A stretch of 64,000 bases of DNA from Actinobacteria bacterium casp-actino5. GTDB taxonomy: Bacteria; Actinomycetota; Acidimicrobiia; Acidimicrobiales; Ilumatobacteraceae. Below the pieces are notes generated by a model. That model made no database searches, had not been told where the DNA came from, and worked only from the letters and a program-made list of their open reading frames with translations. Both the position numbers and the translations under genes were made by a program. Positions 1 to 8,810 of the stretch are shown here, piece after piece (the first letter of the stretch is position 1; every line of letters starts with the position of its first letter). The stretch is taken from positions 150,540 through 214,539 of the forward strand of contig LFFE01000007.1 of the NCBI GenBank assembly GCA_001510385.1, read 5' to 3'.

Positions 1-122
1 ACCACCTCAACGGCAGTGATCACGGCAAGGAAAATTGCGATCTTGATATATCCGAGATCGGTGAGACCATGCTCAGCATGCTCATCGCCGTGAGTGTCAT
101 GTTGTTCTGTGGCCGTACTCAT
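1..122 (-). CDS. Cytochrome c oxidase subunit IV-like protein (partial)
   Basis: Only the first 40 codons are in the window; the rest lies beyond the left edge. The start ATG is at 122-120. The N-terminus is short and rich in His and acidic residues, and is followed by the beginning of a hydrophobic helix (GYIKIAIFLAVITAVEVV). This is the pattern of the small prokaryotic subunit IV encoded last in caa3-type oxidase operons. It sits 16 bp after the end of the subunit III gene on the same strand, so it is probably the last member of the operon. The assignment relies on context and N-terminal style because most of the protein is missing. Confidence 0.7.
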   Translation of the reverse strand, partial: MSTATEQHDTHGDEHAEHGLTDLGYIKIAIFLAVITAVEV

Positions 123-138
123 GTCAACTCAATTCTTA

Positions 139-753
139 TCAGGCTGGGATCAGGTACACGAGGGTGAAGATGAGGATCCACACCACGTCGACAAAGTGCC
201 AGTAGAGACCGAACAGTTCAACAACTTCCTTCTTGTCGCCAACAACTTTGTTCTTCGAGATCATTCCAACGAGCGACATCAACATGATGATGCCGACGCT
301 CACGTGAACACCGTGGAACCCAGTGAGCGTGAAGAAACTCGATGAAAAGAGGCTCGTCGTGAAGCCGAGACCCTCACGGTAAAAGGTGGTGAATTCGTAC
401 ACCTGACCAGCAACAAACAGAGCGCCAAGCAGGGCGGTTACCGACAACCACAGTTTCGTATTTCGATCATCATCACGATTCGCTGATGACACTGCCAACA
501 CCATGGTGAGCGACGACATCAGAAGCACAAAGCTTGAAGCAGAGGTGAATGGGATATCCCATACCTGGTCTGGGCCAAGGTTTGCCGAGTGGCGACCTCG
601 ATACAGCATGTAGGTCGAGATAAGTCCACCGAAGAGCAAACACTCCGAGCCGAGGAACATCCACATTGCCAACTTGTTGTTTGACAACCCGGTTGACGTG
701 TGGTGGGCACCGTGATCGACGTGATCGTCGGCGTGAACTGCAGTATCAGCCAT
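139..753 (-). CDS. ctaE: Cytochrome c oxidase subunit III
   Basis: This 204-residue protein is the structural subunit III of the aa3/caa3 terminal oxidase in the cytoplasmic membrane. The N-terminus is His/Asp-rich (residues 3-18). About five membrane helices follow, with SECLLFGGL in the first helix and the family's LYWHFVDVVWI motif near the end. The ATG at 753 was chosen because it overlaps the end of ctaD by 8 nt and a GGAGG lies just upstream inside ctaD. A frame-open extension upstream of this point shows no family similarity. The length matches short five-helix bacterial versions. Confidence 0.93.
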   Translation of the reverse strand: MADTAVHADDHVDHGAHHTSTGLSNNKLAMWMFLGSECLLFGGLISTYMLYRGRHSANLGPDQVWDIPFTSASSFVLLMSSLTMVLAVSSANRDDDRNTKLWLSVTALLGALFVAGQVYEFTTFYREGLGFTTSLFSSSFFTLTGFHGVHVSVGIIMLMSLVGMISKNKVVGDKKEVVELFGLYWHFVDVVWILIFTLVYLIPA

Positions 754-2752
754 GAGATGCAACCTCCATCGAAGTGCCAGTCGGCGGGTCGTAATCCTCT
801 TCAGGGGCGGTATGCGGCTCAAGACCCCATCCGTAGAACGAGACCAGCGCAAGGACCGCTCCACCAAGAAGAAGGAACAAGTTGTAAATCACGCCATACG
901 CCATGATCGGAAGGCTGAACGCCAACAAGATCGGCCAATATGAAGGTGATGGCAGGTGAATATGACCATCGGCATTTTTCTCTTCCTCGGCAAGAACTTC
1001 TTCGGCAGTTGCAACTTGGTGGAACTCATGATGGCCGTCAGCGCCACGATCCTCGTACTTGCGATGGAAGAACTCATCGAGGTGGCCAACCTGCGGCACG
1101 CGGTCGAAGTTGTGCTCTTTCGGTGGGTTGGTGGTGATCCACTCCAGGCTGCGGGCATCCCAAGGGTCAAGTGGTGCTTTCTCGGTTCCTTTGCGATGCG
1201 AAACATAAATGTTCACGAAGAACAACAAGACGCCAAGTGCAAGCACAAATGTGCCGATGGACGCAACGAGGTTCCAGAAACCGATGTTGAAGAACCCCTC
1301 GCCTGCACGGTTCTCAGTCCACTGATACATACGTCGTGGCTGACCTTGCAAACCAATGATGTGCATCGGTCCGAACGTGAGGTTCATACCGATAATGGTG
1401 AGCCAGAAGTTGACCCGACCGAGACGCTCGTTGAGCATCTTGCCAAACATCTTGGGCCACCAGTAGTACATGCCCGCAAACAAGCCGAGTACTGCGCCAC
1501 CAAAAATCACGTAGTGGAAGTGAGCAACGATGTAATACGTGTCAGTCTGTTGAGTATCAGAAGGTGCAACCGAGTGGGTGACGCCAGACAGACCGCCAAT
1601 GGTGAACTGGATAATGACACCTACTGCATACAGCATTGGAACAGTGAATTTGATCTTTCCACCCCACATCGTGAGGGTCCAGTTCACGATCTTCACACCG
1701 GTCGGAATGGCAATCGCCATGGTTGCCACGGAGAAAGCCGCAACAGAAATCGGACCAAGTCCGGAAGCGAACATGTGGTGAGCCCACACACCCCAGCCAA
1801 CGAATCCGATCGCTGCGCCAGAGAAGACGATCAGCGGGTAACCAAATAGTGGCTTCTTCGAGAACACCGGGAGAATTTCTGACACGATGCCAAAGCTCGG
1901 AAGAACGAGGATGTACACCTCGGGGTGACCGAAGATCCAGAACAAGTGCTGCCACAACAGCGGGTCGGCACCAGCTTCCACGGTAAAGAATGTTGCATCG
2001 AAACTGCGCTGGAACATCAACATGAACAACGCCACGGTGATGACTGGCATAGCGAACAACAAGAGGAACTGCACCACCATCACCATCCAGGTGAAGATCG
2101 GCAACTTCATCAAACTCATACCCGGGGCCCTCATGTTGATCACCGTCACGATGAGGTTGATGGCGCCGGTGAGAGAAGCAATACCAGTGATCTGCAGACC
2201 GAGACCCCAGAAGTCAACGCCGTTCGATGGAGAGAACGCAACCGATGAGTTCGGGGCGTACATAAACCAGCCGCCATCGGCTCCACCACCGAGGAACCAT
2301 GAGGTGTTCAAGAAGAGGCCACCAAATAGGAACGCCCAAAAGCCAAACGCATTGATGCGCGGGAAAGCGACGTCGCGGGCACCGATCTGAAGCGGCACAA
2401 AGTAGTTTGCGAAAGCAGCCGCCATCGGCATCACGAACAAGAACACCATCGTGGTGGCATGCATCGTGAACATCTGGTTGTACTTGTCGGCCGACAACAC
2501 TGTCCCATTCGGCCCAGCGAGTTGCAAACGGATGAGCATTGCTTCAATGCCACCGACCACGAAGAAAAACATGGCAACAACGCCATACATAATTCCGAGT
2601 TTCTTATGGTCGATCGTAAACAGCCACGACTTCCATCCGGTTGTTTCAACAGGACGACGGAAGACTCCGTACGACGACTCTGGAGTCGCCTCTGAAGGCG
2701 TCGATTGATCGACGACTTCTACTTCATCAGAGGGGCGTTCAATGATTGCCAT
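746..2752 (-). CDS. ctaD: Cytochrome c oxidase subunit I with C-terminal membrane extension
   Basis: This is the catalytic subunit, reducing O2 to water and pumping protons. It has 668 residues. The heme and copper ligands are all visible: H98 and H413 for low-spin heme a, H411 for heme a3, and H276, H325 and H326 for CuB. Y280 of the GHPEVY motif is the cross-linked tyrosine. E278 and the K-channel pair T351/K354 place it in the A1 family. After the core of about 550 residues there is a charged linker and an extra hydrophobic pair of segments (about 600-645), resembling a fused small subunit as in other actinobacterial enzymes. It lies between ctaC and ctaE. Confidence 0.97.
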   Translation of the reverse strand: MAIIERPSDEVEVVDQSTPSEATPESSYGVFRRPVETTGWKSWLFTIDHKKLGIMYGVVAMFFFVVGGIEAMLIRLQLAGPNGTVLSADKYNQMFTMHATTMVFLFVMPMAAAFANYFVPLQIGARDVAFPRINAFGFWAFLFGGLFLNTSWFLGGGADGGWFMYAPNSSVAFSPSNGVDFWGLGLQITGIASLTGAINLIVTVINMRAPGMSLMKLPIFTWMVMVVQFLLLFAMPVITVALFMLMFQRSFDATFFTVEAGADPLLWQHLFWIFGHPEVYILVLPSFGIVSEILPVFSKKPLFGYPLIVFSGAAIGFVGWGVWAHHMFASGLGPISVAAFSVATMAIAIPTGVKIVNWTLTMWGGKIKFTVPMLYAVGVIIQFTIGGLSGVTHSVAPSDTQQTDTYYIVAHFHYVIFGGAVLGLFAGMYYWWPKMFGKMLNERLGRVNFWLTIIGMNLTFGPMHIIGLQGQPRRMYQWTENRAGEGFFNIGFWNLVASIGTFVLALGVLLFFVNIYVSHRKGTEKAPLDPWDARSLEWITTNPPKEHNFDRVPQVGHLDEFFHRKYEDRGADGHHEFHQVATAEEVLAEEEKNADGHIHLPSPSYWPILLAFSLPIMAYGVIYNLFLLLGGAVLALVSFYGWGLEPHTAPEEDYDPPTGTSMEVASHG

Positions 2753-2759
2753 CTGTTAC

Positions 2760-4058
2760 TCACTTCCGCTCAAGGAGGTAGGCGATTAATTGATCGATTT
2801 GGTCTTCGCTCAGACCGAGATACGGCATTCCTCTAACCTTGCCGTCGGTCTGCTCCAGCGTTGCTGGATCGGCGTACATTGGCTTCTTCGCAGGAGCATT
2901 ACGTAGCCATTCACGAAGGTCAATCTCGTTGAGGCAGTCCTGCGAGACTCCAGCCAAGTACTTGTCACCGAATTCCTCGGGACTGGACTCCCACACGTCG
3001 GCGCGACATTCAGGGGTGAGAAGATCCCAGGTAGCACCTGCAAATGTGTTTCGAACCATGAGATTCGTCAAGTTTGGCGCTGCTCCGGAGTACACAAACT
3101 GGTCTGGGTATGACACAACGATGTTGCCGTTGTTCGGATCTAGGAGGCCGTTGACTTGGTGACAACGCGAACACTGGGCAATAAAGGTTGTTTCACCTTC
3201 CGCCGCCAGGCTGCCCTCCTGAGGCGCTTGGTACGGCTCTAATTCATTATCAAGCCACTTCTGGAAATCTGCAGACTCGAGCACCACCGTCTCCATACGC
3301 ATATTTGCGTGAGAGAGTCCACAGAACTCGGTGCATTGGCCGGCGTAAATACCGGGAGTATCTGACTCAAGACGAAGGAAGTGGACTCGCCCAGGCACCA
3401 TGTCGCGCTTGCCATTTAGGCGCGGGATCCAGTAACTGTGGATGACATCTCGGCTCGTACCGCGCAGTAGCACCTTCGTATTCGCCGGAATTACTAGCTG
3501 ACCCGACGTGATAATTGGGCTTGCCTCAACGGCTGAAGGGGCATAACCGCAGATGGTGCCATCTGCTCCGACTTCGTAGTCATATTCCCACCACCACTGC
3601 TGACCAGTCACGTTGATCACGCACTCTGTGTCATCGGTTGCATTGAGCGCCATCACAACGCCCACCGTTGGAATCGCAATCGCCGCAAGAATCACCGCTG
3701 GAATCGCAATGAAGAGATACTCGAGCCAGGCCTTGCCGTGAGCCTGCTCGGGAATCGGCTGGCCCTTATCGCGGTACTTCACCACGGTGACGGCAATGAA
3801 GGCCATCACAATGACGCCAACAACACCGGCAGTGAGGAACACCGGCCACTGCAGGTCTTGGATCTTCTGTGCATTTGCACCGGCAGGCTTCCAGGTGTCC
3901 TGGGGAGCATCGGTTGCACACCCTGCAAGCAGGGCGGCCGCCGACAGACCGGCACCAGCAGTGGCTAGTTTGCGACCTCGCGAACTCATGTTCTCAAGAA
4001 TAGGAGTCGAATCATTCGAAGTAGACATGGTGCGATCGTGAACCTTCAGGTGACTCAT
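2760..4058 (-). CDS. ctaC: Cytochrome c oxidase subunit II with fused cytochrome c domain (caa3 type)
   Basis: This subunit accepts electrons and delivers them to CuA. The 432-residue protein has a lipobox LLAGC (C47), two membrane helices (about 70-95 and 112-138) and a cupredoxin domain. CuA ligands are H207, C242, C246, H250 and M253. A C-terminal cytochrome c domain has CSRCH (C296, C299, H300) and a likely axial Met411 in RGMPYLG, which makes this a caa3-type enzyme. The start ATG overlaps the stop of the upstream gene in an ATGA. A second in-frame ATG at 4028 would give a more usual signal peptide and is a real alternative. Confidence 0.95.
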   Translation of the reverse strand: MSHLKVHDRTMSTSNDSTPILENMSSRGRKLATAGAGLSAAALLAGCATDAPQDTWKPAGANAQKIQDLQWPVFLTAGVVGVIVMAFIAVTVVKYRDKGQPIPEQAHGKAWLEYLFIAIPAVILAAIAIPTVGVVMALNATDDTECVINVTGQQWWWEYDYEVGADGTICGYAPSAVEASPIITSGQLVIPANTKVLLRGTSRDVIHSYWIPRLNGKRDMVPGRVHFLRLESDTPGIYAGQCTEFCGLSHANMRMETVVLESADFQKWLDNELEPYQAPQEGSLAAEGETTFIAQCSRCHQVNGLLDPNNGNIVVSYPDQFVYSGAAPNLTNLMVRNTFAGATWDLLTPECRADVWESSPEEFGDKYLAGVSQDCLNEIDLREWLRNAPAKKPMYADPATLEQTDGKVRGMPYLGLSEDQIDQLIAYLLERK

Positions 4059-5182
4059 GGCACAACCACCTCGATCCGCTCGTCGAGACCTGCGACTACG
4101 AAGGCGTAGCCACCTGACTCTTCGACAGCTGGATCGAAACTTGGTGCTGTGTAGTTAATGGTGAGAAGTTGAACTCCGCCCTCTTCAATGAGTGCAGTAC
4201 AGAGACGAGCTGGAGAACCCTCAACATCCGCCAACTCGGCAATAAAGCGGCGTGGTTCAGCCGTTTCATTTCGGAACAAAATGTTGTTCGGGTTTGAACG
4301 AGGCAACTGAATCATTCCGCTCTTTGGGGTTTTGAGGCCAGGACGGATATACGACAAGCCGTTTTCGCTGAGTGTCACCTCGGCCGATGAGTTTGCCTTT
4401 CCTGCGACGGTCTGGCTTGCGTGCTCATCTGCCGAAATCTCCTCCTCACCGCACTTATCAAGTTCGGCGTAGTACGCCGTCGTGTGATGTTCCTTGATTT
4501 CACGCTCGCCATTTAGTCCGGCAACCGCTCCACCAGCAAGTAGAACCACACTGACAATCGAGAACAAACCAAACATCTTCGATGCACTGAGCGACCGTGC
4601 ACGGCTAATCACAGCTCCACCGAAGAGCACGATTGTGGCAACGATTGAGAAGGCGACGATTGTTGACGACTTTGTCGGAGCTCCCAACATGACACGGCTG
4701 AACATGAAGACAATCAGCCCGAGCCCAATCGCTGCAGCAACTGGCATTTCCGCGGTATAGGCGAGACGACCACGCACCTCACGGTTGTGAGCGGCATCAG
4801 ATGATGCGCCCTCAGCCCAGCCTTGGAGTAACCACTCTGCCGAGGCTGCAAGCACCACAACAAGGCCGATCATGGTGAGTGCTGCGTGGATGACGACTCC
4901 TAGAGCAATCAGCACTCCGCCAACAGCAACTCCGATTGGCCAGACCGACGAGGCCGGACGCGGGGTTGCAGCAGCCGACCCTGAGAAACGTGTGACATCA
5001 TCTGCGGCGACGTTCGCATCACGGATGAACGCGTTGATTCCTGCAAGGAAGATGAGTCCGGTGGTCAACGAAACCAACCCGACAGTACCCATGATGCCGC
5101 CGATAAGGACGCCATACAGCAGCGTTCCGATAAGGGAAGCTCCGCTTGCCCCGAAAAGAAGTTTTGAACCGGTGGTGAACAT
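4055..5182 (-). CDS. Uncharacterised polytopic membrane protein with C-terminal soluble domain, in oxidase operon
   Basis: I do not recognise a named family. The 375-residue protein has about six hydrophobic segments (roughly 14-34, 36-52, 82-112, 145-165, 172-192 and 203-222). A soluble domain of about 145 residues follows. Its alternating beta-type pattern, ending in GYAFVVAGLDERIEVVVP, suggests a cupredoxin-like or immunoglobulin-like fold, but no Cys/His/Met copper site is evident. The ATG at 5182 was chosen because homology-like hydrophobic sequence starts there. The gene overlaps ctaC by 4 nt and follows a degenerate subunit III gene, so a role in oxidase assembly or as an accessory subunit is inferred from position only. 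Confidence 0.75.
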   Translation of the reverse strand: MFTTGSKLLFGASGASLIGTLLYGVLIGGIMGTVGLVSLTTGLIFLAGINAFIRDANVAADDVTRFSGSAAATPRPASSVWPIGVAVGGVLIALGVVIHAALTMIGLVVVLAASAEWLLQGWAEGASSDAAHNREVRGRLAYTAEMPVAAAIGLGLIVFMFSRVMLGAPTKSSTIVAFSIVATIVLFGGAVISRARSLSASKMFGLFSIVSVVLLAGGAVAGLNGEREIKEHHTTAYYAELDKCGEEEISADEHASQTVAGKANSSAEVTLSENGLSYIRPGLKTPKSGMIQLPRSNPNNILFRNETAEPRRFIAELADVEGSPARLCTALIEEGGVQLLTINYTAPSFDPAVEESGGYAFVVAGLDERIEVVVP

Positions 5183-5195
5183 CAGACTTCTGTCC

Positions 5196-5774
5196 TCACT
5201 TCGTGACGTAAACGACGAACCAAACTGCTGAGTAAGCCGCAGCAGCGAAGTACCAATACAAAGCGTGTGCCGAGACGATCTCGGATTGCCAATCTCGACC
5301 GCCAAGGGTTCTAAAGGCCGCAACAACGGTGAAGATGAGGCCGATGATGACGAGTGCCATCATGGTGCCGGTGACAGCGTAAAACAATGCGCCGTATGCG
5401 CCCTCAGCGAGTTCGACCTCCATCTGGCTATACACGAATGCTTGGGCATTAATGAATGAAAGTGCCAGTATCGCAACGACCGAAAGGGCAAGTCCGGTAT
5501 GGCCACGGTCTTGACGGCGAGCAGAGTACACCGCCCATTGAGCGAAGAAACACAGACCGAAGATGGTGATCAGCATCACGTTTGTCGCAACTTCGGGAAT
5601 GATGTACTTCATCGGGAAGCGTTCACCAACGTCAACAACGTGCTGACGCTCCAGAAGCCAGACGGCCAACATTCCACCGATCAAGGTGGTGCCAGCAAGA
5701 CCAGCCAACGCTGAGCCAACGAGAAGTTGACGGCGCGGGGCGGGGGCCGGTCCAGATGGTAGAGCGAGCGTCAT
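5196..5774 (-). CDS. Degenerate heme-copper oxidase subunit III paralogue
   Basis: This 192-residue, five-helix membrane protein follows the subunit III plan. The ending SAHALYWYFAAAAYSAVWFVVY aligns with the LYWHFVDVVWI region of ctaE, but the conserved His and Asp are replaced by Tyr and Ala. It overlaps the preceding subunit I paralogue by 4 nt (ATGA), so the two are translationally coupled. It ends 13 bp before the next membrane gene. It is probably a partner of the ligand-less subunit I paralogue rather than of ctaD, because a normal ctaE exists in the same operon. That pairing is inference. Confidence 0.8.
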   Translation of the reverse strand: MTLALPSGPAPAPRRQLLVGSALAGLAGTTLIGGMLAVWLLERQHVVDVGERFPMKYIIPEVATNVMLITIFGLCFFAQWAVYSARRQDRGHTGLALSVVAILALSFINAQAFVYSQMEVELAEGAYGALFYAVTGTMMALVIIGLIFTVVAAFRTLGGRDWQSEIVSAHALYWYFAAAAYSAVWFVVYVTK

Positions 5775-7366
5775 GAAGGGCTCCCTTCAGGGGTCTGATC
5801 GAGTTCGGGTTCTGACGAGCGAACAGTTGCAAGTGCTGCGTAATTGTCTGATGGCGCTGGGGACGAAGTCGACCACTCGATGGTGTGCGCACACCATGGA
5901 TTTGATGTTCCGTCGGCCGTGCCGCCCCGAGTTGCTCCAGCGAACGCAAGAACAGTCAGCGCCATCAACGCGTAGCCGACAAGAGTCAACGTCGAAAAGA
6001 GTGACGCATCCGAATCTGCAAGGCCGGCAATGACCGCTGGGGCGCCCGCAAGAACGACACCAAGCGCACCGAGCAGCGCAAGTGGCAACACCTTTTTCTC
6101 GTCTCGCTTGAAACCAGAGAACTTCGGTGCCCAGAAGATAAGCCCGCCCATTGAGCCAACCGCAGCGGCAAGACACACGAGGGCAACCGAGCCTTCAACC
6201 GCTGTGGTTCCTGCAAGTTCAAGATCAACAACCTGAATGAGTACTCCGACTACTGCACCAAGAAGGAACAGCAAGGTGGCTAGCAAACCGAACAACATTG
6301 GGCTCAAAATCCTGGGCTTTGCCGAACTTGAGCCGTCAGGCTTGGCAACCAGTGGAGCAGTCAGCAACGTGATGACAATTCCCAGTAACGGAAGTCCAAC
6401 AAAGAAGGCCATCACCACAAGCGATTTCACGACGTCTTGTCCCGAGGCGGAGAAGTCGACTGGGAAATCATTCTGCATGGTCACGCCAGAGAAGGCAGCG
6501 ACCCCCACAAGTGCCGAACCTGCGAAGACAAGCTGGCGCATCGGATGGCGACGACTCACCGAAACCGGAAGAAGCTCAGCGAACACGCCCAACACTGGAA
6601 TCGCATAGATGTACACCATCGGCGCAGAAAAGAACCGCGGCAGCCAATCAGCAAGAGCGTCTGAGTTGCCGAACACCAGTGCAGAATTCCGGTGGTCGAC
6701 GAAGAGAAGGATCGTAAGACCGACCATTACCGGTGCCGTGACAACAAGTGAGATCGCCTGAACAAGGGCGGTCCAGCTGAAGAACGGAACCCGCCGCATC
6801 GTGATACCAGGCGCACGAGATGTGAGAACAGTAGTTGCAACACTGATCGCAGCGGCAACGACACCGAACATCATGAGAATCATCGCTGCGAGATAAAGGT
6901 CAACCATGTCGCCATCGGCTCCGCCGATACCGCCGCCATTGAGGATCGAAACCACAATCAGGACGGCGCCGGCGAGCCACATGTAGAAGCCGAGAAGCGT
7001 CAAGCGAGCAAATGCAATTGAACGCGCGCCAACCTGCATGGGAGTGACTGCGATGCTGAGGCCAAGAGTGAGAGGTAACGCGACCATCAGCACCAAACCA
7101 AACTGATGAAGTTGCGCCAACTGATTAAGTTGCTGACCGTTGAATGCGCCAAGATCCGCAACAGCTTCGAGTGACCGAAGAATTGCAACAACCGAGACAG
7201 CAACCAACCCTAAAAGGCCAAAACCTGCGAAGAGGCGGCCAATCTTCTTGTGATCGGTTGATGTTGCCCAATCTGCAATTGCAGCAACTGACGTGCCAAT
7301 ACGGCCGTCCGACAGCAGCGCCGAACCCGCACCCATTGCATTTCCCGATTGTTCCATCGTCGTCAT
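5771..7366 (-). CDS. Ligand-less cytochrome oxidase subunit I paralogue
   Basis: The 531-residue polytopic protein aligns with ctaD along its length. Shared landmarks are STDHKKIGRLF near the N-terminus, VGARSIAFARLTLLGF (residues 112-127), the VYIYAIPVLGVFAELLPV region, FWAPKFSG, and a terminal NPWCAHTIEW matching DPWDARSLEW. The catalytic residues are gone. GHPEVY becomes SAPMVY (247-252), the CuB His-His pair becomes TMQND (296-300), and the segment carrying both late heme His ligands has no His. Only H87 (equivalent of H98) remains. It therefore cannot bind heme a3/CuB in the usual way. It opens the oxidase operon, 131 bp after ctaB. Confidence 0.85.
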   Translation of the reverse strand: MTTMEQSGNAMGAGSALLSDGRIGTSVAAIADWATSTDHKKIGRLFAGFGLLGLVAVSVVAILRSLEAVADLGAFNGQQLNQLAQLHQFGLVLMVALPLTLGLSIAVTPMQVGARSIAFARLTLLGFYMWLAGAVLIVVSILNGGGIGGADGDMVDLYLAAMILMMFGVVAAAISVATTVLTSRAPGITMRRVPFFSWTALVQAISLVVTAPVMVGLTILLFVDHRNSALVFGNSDALADWLPRFFSAPMVYIYAIPVLGVFAELLPVSVSRRHPMRQLVFAGSALVGVAAFSGVTMQNDFPVDFSASGQDVVKSLVVMAFFVGLPLLGIVITLLTAPLVAKPDGSSSAKPRILSPMLFGLLATLLFLLGAVVGVLIQVVDLELAGTTAVEGSVALVCLAAAVGSMGGLIFWAPKFSGFKRDEKKVLPLALLGALGVVLAGAPAVIAGLADSDASLFSTLTLVGYALMALTVLAFAGATRGGTADGTSNPWCAHTIEWSTSSPAPSDNYAALATVRSSEPELDQTPEGSPS

Positions 7367-7497
7367 CTCAGTTTTGACTCACTTCTGCTTCAGTAGCGCC
7401 CGCAACGGAGCACACCTCTTTCGAAACTACCGTCTTGAAGACTACCTCGGAGAGGCCTCCGCAACCGAAATCATCCTGTTCGTTAAGCCAAGCATGC

Positions 7498-8433
7498 TCA
7501 TAGGAGAACATCGACCGTCATGGCTGCAAAGAGCAACGTGATGTAAGTGATTGAGAACCCAAACAGCCGCATAGATGCCGACTCAGTGGGATTTTTTCCA
7601 AGTCGGACCGTGCCAAACAAGAACGCCGCTCCCAACGAAATCGCCGAGATCAGGTAGACCATGCCGAGGTCACTCGAAGCGACGAACACGAGCAAACTCG
7701 ATATCACGAGCGCAACCGTATGAGCGATCATCTGCACATGAGCATCTCGAAATGGGACGATGGCCGGCAACATCGGAACGTTTGCAGCTCGATAATCGTC
7801 GGCATACCGAAGAGCGAGCGCCCAAAAATGAGGTGGTGTCCAAAAGAATATGACCGCAAACAGCACGACTGGAACAACAGAAAGGCTGTTTGTCACAGCA
7901 GCCCAGCCAACCAGCACCGGAACCGCACCGGCTGCTCCACCAATCACAATGTTTTGTCGACTTGTTCGCTTTAGCCAGAGTGTGTACACCCCGATGTAGA
8001 ACGCCGTTGCAGACAATGCGAGGACCGCCGACAAGAAGTTGGCTGAAACCCATAACACTGCGAACGCAGCTACCTCGAGCACAACGGCGAATACGAGCGC
8101 CTCATTCGGCTTCACCAACCCGGTAACTAAAGGCCGGTGACGGGTGCGTTCCATCAACGCGTCAATGTCACGATCGACAAACATGTTCATAGTGTTCGCT
8201 CCACCGGCAGCAAGTGCTCCACCGATGAGCGTAAGGATGACAAGCCAAGTCGATGGCCAACCATTCTCCGCAAGCACCATCGTCGGCACGGTCGTAATGA
8301 GCAGAAGTTCGATAATGCGAGGCTTTGTCAGCGCAATAAAGGCCCCGACTCGGTTGCGGGGCTGGCGGCTTCCATGCACAACGCCACCAGGTGCCATGCG
8401 CGAAGGCACGAGAGGACGGTTGCCAATGGACAT
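7498..8433 (-). CDS. ctaB: Protoheme IX farnesyltransferase (heme O synthase)
   Basis: The enzyme farnesylates heme b to heme o, the precursor of heme a for the adjacent oxidase. It is an integral membrane UbiA-family prenyltransferase of about 311 residues. The first Asp-rich motif is N83-x3-D87-x3-D91 (NMFVDRDID). The second is in the DDYRAANVPMLP region. Roughly nine hydrophobic helices are visible. I chose the ATG at 8433; the frame stays open to 8499, so a start up to 22 codons earlier is possible. It is divergent from clpS and upstream of the oxidase operon. Heme A synthase (ctaA) is not in the window. Confidence 0.93.
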   Translation of the reverse strand: MSIGNRPLVPSRMAPGGVVHGSRQPRNRVGAFIALTKPRIIELLLITTVPTMVLAENGWPSTWLVILTLIGGALAAGGANTMNMFVDRDIDALMERTRHRPLVTGLVKPNEALVFAVVLEVAAFAVLWVSANFLSAVLALSATAFYIGVYTLWLKRTSRQNIVIGGAAGAVPVLVGWAAVTNSLSVVPVVLFAVIFFWTPPHFWALALRYADDYRAANVPMLPAIVPFRDAHVQMIAHTVALVISSLLVFVASSDLGMVYLISAISLGAAFLFGTVRLGKNPTESASMRLFGFSITYITLLFAAMTVDVLL

Positions 8434-8534
8434 GGAACCATCGTACGACCCGTTAGATGTGCCGGCCAACGCCATCCGGCAGACTGTTTGATGTGACATA
8501 TTCGTTGCTCACTCATTACGCGTCGTCCGACACG

Positions 8535-8810
8535 ATGACCGCGCCCGAGATTGACGTTGCCTCAAACGTCGAGCACGAGCGTGAATGGATCGTGATCGTG
8601 TGGAACGATCCCGTAAACCTCATGAGTTATGTCACCTACGTTCTCCAGAAACTGTTTGGCTACTCAACAGAGAAAGCAACCGAACTGATGCTTGCCGTGC
8701 ACCACGAAGGTCGGGCCAATGTGGCAAGCGGAAACCGAGAGCAATGTGAAATGCACGTGTTTCGGCTCCATGAACACGGGCTGTGGGCCACACTCGAGGA
8801 AGCCAGATAA
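8535..8810 (+). CDS. clpS: ATP-dependent Clp protease adaptor ClpS
   Basis: ClpS binds the N-domain of ClpA/ClpC and delivers N-end-rule substrates to the ClpP protease. The 91-residue protein has the adaptor core: [23 protein letters not shown], then [13 protein letters not shown]. The Asn-Asp pair and the Met of NLM belong to the N-degron pocket. The ATG at 8535 fits the normal length; a longer frame from 8457 overlaps ctaB on the other strand and looks non-coding. The stop overlaps the next start as TAATG, so it is translationally coupled to the DUF2017 gene, a standard actinobacterial pair. Confidence 0.95.
   Translation: MTAPEIDVASNVEHEREWIVIVWNDPVNLMSYVTYVLQKLFGYSTEKATELMLAVHHEGRANVASGNREQCEMHVFRLHEHGLWATLEEAR

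Noticed and set aside
956..1849. Long plus-strand open frame (297 codons) opposite ctaD
   Set aside because: It is antisense to the well-supported ctaD, has low-complexity His/Arg/Glu-rich translation and no family similarity.
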